In this document: positions 57,861-64,000 of the stretch, one piece after another
Numbering within the stretch: position 1 is the stretch's first letter
Layout of the letters: each line of letters begins with the position of its first letter
Origin: Mikania micrantha
Taxonomy: Eukaryota; Streptophyta; Magnoliopsida; Asterales; Asteraceae
Direction: 5' to 3'
Length of the DNA stretch: 64,000 bases
Assembly: GCA_009363875.1 (NCBI GenBank)
Contig: CM018690.1
Location: 14,787,971 to 14,851,970, forward strand
The notes under the pieces: generated by a model
Databases searched by the model: none
Told to the model about the DNA's origin: nothing
What the model saw: the letters and a program-made list of their open reading frames with translations, nothing else
Position numbers and translations under genes: made by a program

Positions 57861-59599
57861 CAACAAAATATATAAAGTAATAAACGTTTCAGATCCCAAA
57901 ACTCGCCCAAAATATATCAAAAATGCACAAAAATCAACATACTAAAGTGATTATGAGTTATCACTCTTTAAGAACAGTGATACATAATCAAATTTTAATA
58001 ACACATCATACAAGTATACAACTATGTTTCATTCACAAAACCAATATATTATACCGTCAAAAATTAAGTGCAATGTTGATCAGTTATCATTCTTTAAAAC
58101 AGTGATACAGAATCCACAACACAAAATTGAAAACACATCTTGATCTACCAACATCACAGGTACAAAAAACAAAAACTATAGAGTTACTCAAAATCATTTT
58201 GTTTCAGTAACAAAAAACAAACAAAATCATCACAAATAACACAAAATTAAGGCCATGGGAGAAGATCAAAAGAAAACTTACTGATGATGGTTCCGGTGAT
58301 GGTGATCCAACGATGAACGACGAACTCCGATTGAAATATCTGTTGTAGAAGACGATTCGCAGATTTAACTTCCTCATTTTGTGTGATGATTCCAATGATT
58401 CACCTATGTCACGATTCAAGAAGATTGAGGGAGACGAGCCACATATCGAAGGGTTGATTGTTGAAGATGAATTTTGGAAGGGAAGTAAACGGTCTACATG
58501 TGATGTAGAATTGCAATCGGCGGATGCCTAAGATAAAGGGATGCCCTTTTAGTTTCCTTACAAATTTTGGGGTAAATTGGAGTTTTAAATTATTTCCTTA
58601 GATCTATAGCTTAAGAATGAGTTTCATTTAATTCCAATAAACAGTTAAATTAGGTAGAACGCAGGTGTCATGTGTTTCTGTATTGCACTTTTGTTCCACA
58701 TCATTTACGCTCAATGACATTAAGAAGTTGCCTGTATCAACTCAGAAAACCCCAAAAATCCCCACTAATAAGATTTTATTGCTATGATTCTCAGTTTCAA
58801 TTTCTTGAGCATTCAATTAGTCAAACTTATACAAAATTTCAAAAAGAGTACGAACAATCTGAACATATTCAAGATCATCTGCTATTACACAAAAAAAATG
58901 AGATAACAAAAGACTCTGTGTTAATTGAAAAGCCCTAATTGCAGGCAAGATCATATTGCAGATCATCAAATTAGTGAAACAGAATTTTCAAGGATTGATG
59001 AGAAGGTGTGACTAATCGAAGCATAATCAGGATATCGGAGACTGCATACTTCATAACCTTAGAAGATTACTAATCAAGCAAATTGAAAGGCAACAGTTCC
59101 AGGTTGAGCAAAGAAGACGACTCGTCAGACGTACCTTAGATTCAAAGTAAAATATAATCCAGTGATGGCAAAAAGGCCGTCGAGGAACAACTTTGAAGCC
59201 GGAGAGAGCGATGTCTGCAAGAATTTGAACAATACTTACTTCATACAATACGTGATGGCTGACGGTGTTAAATCCAGAAATGCGTGAGGGACGGGTATTG
59301 CGATTGTGATGTAGTTGACGGCGAGAGTGGCGGAGATAACGGAATAGGGATGGAAACGGTTGTTGTAGGAGGGACACGGTGACAAACTTGACGGAAATCG
59401 GATGTAAAGTAATTTTTTTATAACATTAGCATTAGCATCTTATGCTAATGTTAAAAAAAAAATTGCGTCACTAATTTAACTAAATTATATCATTATTTCT
59501 TTAATCTTATTTCTTATTTCTTGATGCCCACATGTCTATATAATATTGTTATTGTTATTATTATTATTATTTTTCTAAATACGGATCAAAGGCGCCCTG
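57861..59599. repeat. Array unit 6
   Basis: Plus frame from 58672, minus frame 59377-59051. It shares TTACTGATGATGG and GAAATATCTGTTG with unit 5, against TTACTAATGATGG and GAAATCTCTGTTG in units 2-4. It has the shortest TTA tract. Confidence 0.95.
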
Positions 59600-59690
59600 A
59601 TTTTTAAAAAAATTAACAAAATATATAAAGTAATAAACGTTTCAGATCCCAAAACTCGCCCAAAATATATCAAAAATGCACAAAAATCAA
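59600..59690. repeat. Array unit 7, truncated by an LTR
   Basis: Only the first 91 bases are present before the LTR of the second Ty3 element begins at 59691. The unit could resume beyond the right edge of the window. Confidence 0.9.
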
Positions 59691-60883
59691 TGTCACACCC
59701 CCAATTTTCAACTAACGGAATCATACCGTTTGTGAACGTGACAAACCAGGATCTCAGATCATTAGACATAGCGAAGACCTCTATATGAATTTCAAAACAT
59801 ACTTTGGTCTTTAAAAGATAACATCAGAGTTTACAAAAGTTGCGGAAGCGTTTAAAAACCATAAACAGTTGTCAAGTAAACATTACAAAACAAAATACTT
59901 AAATGTTCAAATTCAAATATTCAAAATGTTTAAAAATGCATGAGACTCTATCTCCTAGTCCATGCCAGCTTTAACGCGCGCCTTAGCGTCCTGAGAAAAC
60001 ATGTAAATCAAGTCAACACAAAGGTTGGTGCATAACACAGGTTTTAAGTAATCACAATGTTCAAAACAGCAGTTTGAATAACAAGATTGTAGATAACATA
60101 ATCACACATGCACAGTCATGATAGCTAGTCATATAAACTATTTACATAAGTGTTCGACACCGAAGCTGACGGATTGCCATGCTATAGCATGTTTTCGCCT
60201 TGCCACTATTGTCTATCACAACAATAGTAAAATTGTGTTTGGTCAGTCAAACACCTGCGTAGATCCCATCTACCAGGTGAGGTTTGTCAAACCTAATAGA
60301 TCTATTTCCAACTACCACGCTTTGCATTACAGCAAACTAAACGGTTCGAGGTGTGTAAGGACTTTCAAGTTGATATGTTGTCACATAATGTAAACAGCTA
60401 ACTCATGCAAGTGATATGTATCTAAAATAGTTTGTTGCACATGTTTTCTCCCCCAAAACAGTTTAAAATAAGAAAGGGGCCGTGTACGCACCTTTGATAA
60501 TAGCAGAATGATCACACACTAAAAGCTCGTGTAAGGAATCCTCCTACGAAGAATCTGTGTTTAAACAATAACCTAGTGTTATTCGAGATATCGTTTTGTG
60601 CTTGAAATCACATACGTGTCAACACACGTATGTTAAAGTGTTAAGAATGTGCATACGTATATACGCGTGCCTTTGAAATCGTTTAAATAAAATCATATTT
60701 GATTTTATTTAAATAATCGTAATTATACGCGATTTCGTTTTCGGGTTAAAATATGAATTTTATTATTCTAACACGTTCGTATTCGTGTTACGGTTCCAAC
60801 GCAACTTGAACGGATTAAAACGGAGTCCGTATGTGGAAATTATCTCAAAAATACTAAAATATGATTTAAAACCAAAAATTTGT

Positions 60884-60957
60884 TGGAACCCGGGATCGAA
60901 CCCGCGACCGCCCACATCAAACACACGGCATCTACCAACTCAGCTCGCTAGGGTTTC
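60884..60957 (-). other. tRNA-like sequence inside the LTR
   Basis: On the minus strand, GAGCTGAGTTGG (60946-60935) matches a Pol III A box, and GGTTCGATCC (60902-60893) is a strong B-box match, 33 bases apart. The spacing fits a tRNA. The T stem has mismatches and I could not pair a full acceptor stem. It is therefore probably a tRNA-derived relic or SINE head rather than a working tRNA. Confidence 0.5.
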
Positions 60958-62279
60958 GCAATAGGATTCAGAAATAAATTGTTTTAAACATTCATTCGGT
61001 CTAATTCCCCTTAGATATTATAGCCGAAGCACCTAATGTTCAATTGATTACGAATTCGAACCCGGTAATTCCTAAAACCATAGGGCTTTTCATCACTAGG
61101 TTAATCCACAACCAATTGTGTAACTTAATTTAATTTTATACATCGATTGCCTAGAAAACCCCAATTCGTTTCTTAACATAAGCCCTAAAAATCAAAATCG
61201 TTTAATTCACACTTGTTATGTGAAATTAGCATGTGTTTTTCATTCCTTATAATTTCACGAAACATTCTGTAACCAACAATTTTATTTCTAAACCCGTTCC
61301 ACTCAAAACCCCAAATCTTTTTACTTCAAGAACCCTAGAAATTGAATTCAATCGATTCGTTGTTAAAACCAGAAATTGTTTTATGTTTAAGCTTAATCGG
61401 CACATTATGAAGCTTTCTATAACATTCAATTCGATTCTTTAATACATTTGAACAAAAACCCCCAAAACGACTTTGTCAAGAACCCTAATTACTTGAACTC
61501 CAACTAATCGATGTAATCAGTTGCAATTGATTTAGGATAATTCTTAGTAGACTAATTCTGAAACTACACATGTGATTTGATTTGAATATTAAACTCGTTT
61601 GGATTGAAATCCCCAAAACCGTACTTAGAACAAGCCCTAGAACTCGAATCCTACTAAACCGATATTAGAAATTGAAATTGATCAATGTTTATCCTTAATC
61701 TGTCATTTTAGAAAGTGTATGATCGATTACTCACTTGGTTTGCTATCCAATTGAAGTAGTTCGACTAAGAGATGAAATTCGGCCTCCTTGAAATCAAATT
61801 CCTCCACCCGAAGCTTCAATGATCGAATTGACGGATGTTAAAGGTTCTGAATATGCCGATTTTGATGTATGAATATGCAATCGTGAAGATGAAAGTCGAA
61901 TTCTATGGTTTTGATGTAACCATGTAACGGTTACAACACTTATCCCCTTAATTCCAATCAATTCGAATTCTAACAGGTTAAAACGTATGTAAACGGTTTT
62001 AGGATCATTATTACAATGATTATAGATGATAAATTCGTAATTACAACTTCTAATTTGAAGAATTTCGAATTTCCCATATATATATAAATGAATTTTGACT
62101 TTTAGAAGTCAAAATACCCATTATCTCAACTTGTGGCCTAATTCTTGAAATTAAACACTTAAAATTCTGATTTTTATTTAATCTTAACTCCTACAGATTA
62201 TTCTAGATCAAAACTTATCATCTCGATTAACAAAGTTAATTCTAAATCCCTAATTGTTACAAGTTGATTTACTTAGAAT

Positions 62280-62565
62280 ATTATTGGGCTAATTTAACCA
62301 ATTTGGGCTTATCAAATACAATTGGGCCTCATTTGAACTCATTGGGCCTATCTTACCTTACTGGGCCTTCCTAGATCTCATTGGGCCTCCCTGGGCCTTA
62401 TTGGGCCTTATTGGCCTACTGTGACTCTATTGGGCCTACATAGACTTCATTGGGCCTAATTGATCTTGTTGGGTCTTCCTTGACCTCACTGGGTCTTTTT
62501 TGGCTTTACTGGGCCTTCATTAGCCTTGTTGGGCCCACATTATCTCTGTTGGGCCTATGATATCA
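62280..62565. repeat. TTGGGCC-rich segment of the second LTR
   Basis: About fifteen TTGGGCC, TGGGCT or TGGGTC motifs at short irregular intervals. It has the same motif type as 42838-43130, but the linkers are unrelated. Confidence 0.85.
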
Positions 62566-62610
62566 CCATCTCCCGTTAACAAGGTTAGTGTAAAAAGTCG
62601 GATTGTCACA

Positions 62611-63055
62611 TCATCCCCTTGTTAAAGGAATTTTCGTCCCGAAAATTAGTAAGTGTTAAGAGTAGTTAGGAAACTACTTACGAGTTTAAATCGTACGTGT
62701 TAGTGTGATTTGATCATTCTGTGTGCTTGTGTGTACTCACACACAAAGTCTAATGCTTGCAACATCACACTCATTTGTGATCGTTCAATGTGACTGTTTG
62801 CGTGTACACTAGTTAGTTCACCTAACTGTGACTGTTTGTGTTTGATATAGTGAGTGTCTATAACTGTTTGTACTATGCAACCCCGCACATAGCAAAATGT
62901 AGCACATAAAACATATAGAATGTAATGTAGTACGAATGTTTGTAACAAAATCAATTGAATAAATAAAATGTTTGTGCTTACAGTTTGAAATTTGCAGTGT
63001 TGATGTGTGAAAGCATCACGTCATCCCCTTGTTGAAGGAAATTTCGTCTCGAAAT
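62611..63055 (-). other. Duplicated purine tract and palindrome
   Basis: Two copies of the 3' border motif are present, one at 62611-62647 and one at 63021-63058. Each reads AACAAGGGGATGA preceded by an AATTTCG-type palindrome. The first abuts the LTR start at 62610. The second lies directly after the pol stop. About 410 bp with no coding frame separates them. Confidence 0.7.
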
Positions 63056-64000
63056 TTAACGTGCGCTCTCAGTGTTAGCAGTAGCTGTTTTGAATAGATG
63101 AGGATATTTCTTCATCATCTGGTCTTCCCGTTCCCATGTGAATTCAGGACCACGTCTTGAATTCCATCGAACTTTGACTATCGGAATCTTGCTTTGCTTC
63201 AGTTGTTTGACCTCTCGGTCCATGATTTCTGCTGGTTCTTCAATGAATCGCAGCTGTTCATCTACTTGTATTTCTTCCAACGGTACAATCAATGTCTCAT
63301 CAGAAAGACATTTCTTTAAGTTTGACACATGAAACACATCATGAACTCCACTGAGTTCATTCGGTAGTTTGAGTTGGTACGCAACCGGACCAATCCTTTT
63401 CAGAATCTCAAAAGGTCCTACGTAACGTGGACTAAGCTTTCCGCGCTTGCCGAATCGTATCACACCTTTCCAAGGTGATACTTTTAGAAGAACTCGGTCT
63501 CCTACTTGAAATTCCAACGGCTTGCGACGTTTGTCTGCATAACTCTTCTGTCGATCCCGAGCCGCTGCCATACGGTTCCGGATTTGAACTATCTTCTCTG
63601 TCGTCTCGTGCACCAGTTCAGGACCTGTTATCTGACTGTCACCAATTTCAGCCCAGCAAACTGGTGAACGACATTTGCGACCATACAAAGCTTCAAACGG
63701 TGCTGCTTGAATGCTTGTATGATAACTGTTGTTATAAGAGAATTCCACCAACGGTAAATGATTCTCCCAGCTATCACCAAAATCAATTACACAAGCTCGT
63801 AACATATCCTCGAGCGTTTGAATCGTTCGTTCACTTTGACCGTCGGTCTGTGGATGATAAGCGGTACTCATATCCATGCGAGTCCCCAATGACTTATGAA
63901 GAGATTTCCAAAAGTTGGAAGTAAACCGGGCATCCCGATCTGATATGATAGAGATTGGCACGCCATGTCGTGCTACCACTTCCTTGATATAAATGCGAGT
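63056..64000 (-). CDS. Ty3 pol, integrase C-terminal part (partial)
   Basis: The frame is open from the right edge to the stop at 63056. It contains part of the integrase core (IISDRDARFTSNFW with an Asp, TDGQSERTIQTLEDML with the Glu), then the conserved tail (VGDRVLLKVSPWKGV, RYVGPFEIL) and a chromodomain-like end (IVKVRWNSRRGPEFTWE). It is homologous to the unit-5 element's pol across its length but without the TAG stops seen there. Integrase inserts retrotransposon DNA, and the tail may direct where. The upstream domains are outside the window, so overall integrity is unknown. Confidence 0.9.
   Translation of the reverse strand, partial: TRIYIKEVVARHGVPISIISDRDARFTSNFWKSLHKSLGTRMDMSTAYHPQTDGQSERTIQTLEDMLRACVIDFGDSWENHLPLVEFSYNNSYHTSIQAAPFEALYGRKCRSPVCWAEIGDSQITGPELVHETTEKIVQIRNRMAAARDRQKSYADKRRKPLEFQVGDRVLLKVSPWKGVIRFGKRGKLSPRYVGPFEILKRIGPVAYQLKLPNELSGVHDVFHVSNLKKCLSDETLIVPLEEIQVDEQLRFIEEPAEIMDREVKQLKQSKIPIVKVRWNSRRGPEFTWEREDQMMKKYPHLFKTATANTESAR

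Larger units (their letters stand above)
33650..59690. repeat. Tandem array of 1.76-kb units upstream of VPS8
   Basis: Six full units and one truncated unit lie head to tail. Spacing of the anchor AACGTTTCAGATCCC is 33691, 35457, 37229, 38988, 40768, 57883 and 59636, so periods are 1766, 1772, 1759, 1780, then about 1758 after removing the transposon insertion, then 1753. The units are near identical by eye. Each contains, in order: the anchor; a minus-strand donor TTA|GTAAGT; a plus-strand frame of 76-100 codons; a minus-strand frame of 92-108 codons; a 12-bp perfect inverted repeat TAACATTAGCAT; and a TTA microsatellite. The two transposon insertions into units 5 and 7 are later events. Confidence 0.95.
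59691..62610 (-). repeat. 3' LTR of the second Ty3 element
   Basis: On the coding strand it starts TGTGACAATCCGAC (62610) after a purine tract and ends GGGGGTGTGACA (59691), 2,920 bp. It contains a tRNA-like sequence (60884-60957) and a TTGGGCC-rich segment (62280-62565). Its sequence differs from the LTR of the unit-5 element. Confidence 0.75.
59691..64000 (-). mobile_element. Second Ty3/gypsy element, partial (runs off right edge)
   Basis: The 3' LTR begins in array unit 7 at 59691, with ATCAA as the expected 5-bp duplication on the left. Its pol gene is on the minus strand to the right and continues past 64000. The orientation is the same as the element in unit 5. The 5' LTR and right target site are outside the window. 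Confidence 0.88.

Overview
This is nuclear DNA from a flowering plant, almost certainly a eudicot. It has AT-rich intergenic DNA, GT-AG introns, and MULE, Helitron, MITE, Ty1/copia and Ty3/gypsy elements. The style of the Ty3 LTRs and pol sequences recalls Asteraceae, but that is an impression from memory and not proof. There is one cellular gene: a homolog of VPS8, the CORVET tethering subunit with WD40, Vps8 and RING-H2 parts. It lies on the minus strand with its coding exons at 18286-33001.

Layout. 1-3234: right part of a Mutator-like element, with a transposase C-terminus (SWIM and CCHC fingers), a convergent degenerate Ulp1-like protease gene and dense GGGCG...CGCCC palindromes. 4409-7474: a non-autonomous Helitron with a canonical 3' hairpin and CTAG end. 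7475-18285: gene-poor AT-rich DNA holding a CTAG-ended inverted-repeat element and a string of foldback MITEs set one after another in TA-rich DNA. 18286-33001: VPS8. I resolved 18 coding exons (plus a possible small extra one at the 3' end) with consistent intron phases. Intron 14 holds a 4.5-kb Ty1/copia element with 5-bp target duplications. One exon carries an 8-bp tandem duplication that shifts the frame and would stop the protein at about 749 of 1,800 residues.

33650-59690: the most unusual structure. Directly upstream of VPS8, a unit of about 1.76 kb is tandemly repeated: six full units plus one truncated unit, nearly identical and in the same orientation. The gene-proximal unit contains what looks like the VPS8 5' leader exon and promoter region, so putative promoter and first-exon DNA is present six times. 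Unit 5 is split by a 15.4-kb Ty3/gypsy element (41067-56423, duplication TATAG). That element has lost most of reverse transcriptase and RNase H, has a damaged 5' LTR, and contains a nested solo LTR (44374-47951, duplication GTCAC). Unit 7 is cut at 59691 by a second Ty3/gypsy element in the same orientation that runs off the right edge.

The genes do not form a pathway. VPS8 is the only host gene. Everything else is transposon content or the amplified upstream array, whose effect on VPS8 expression is the open question.
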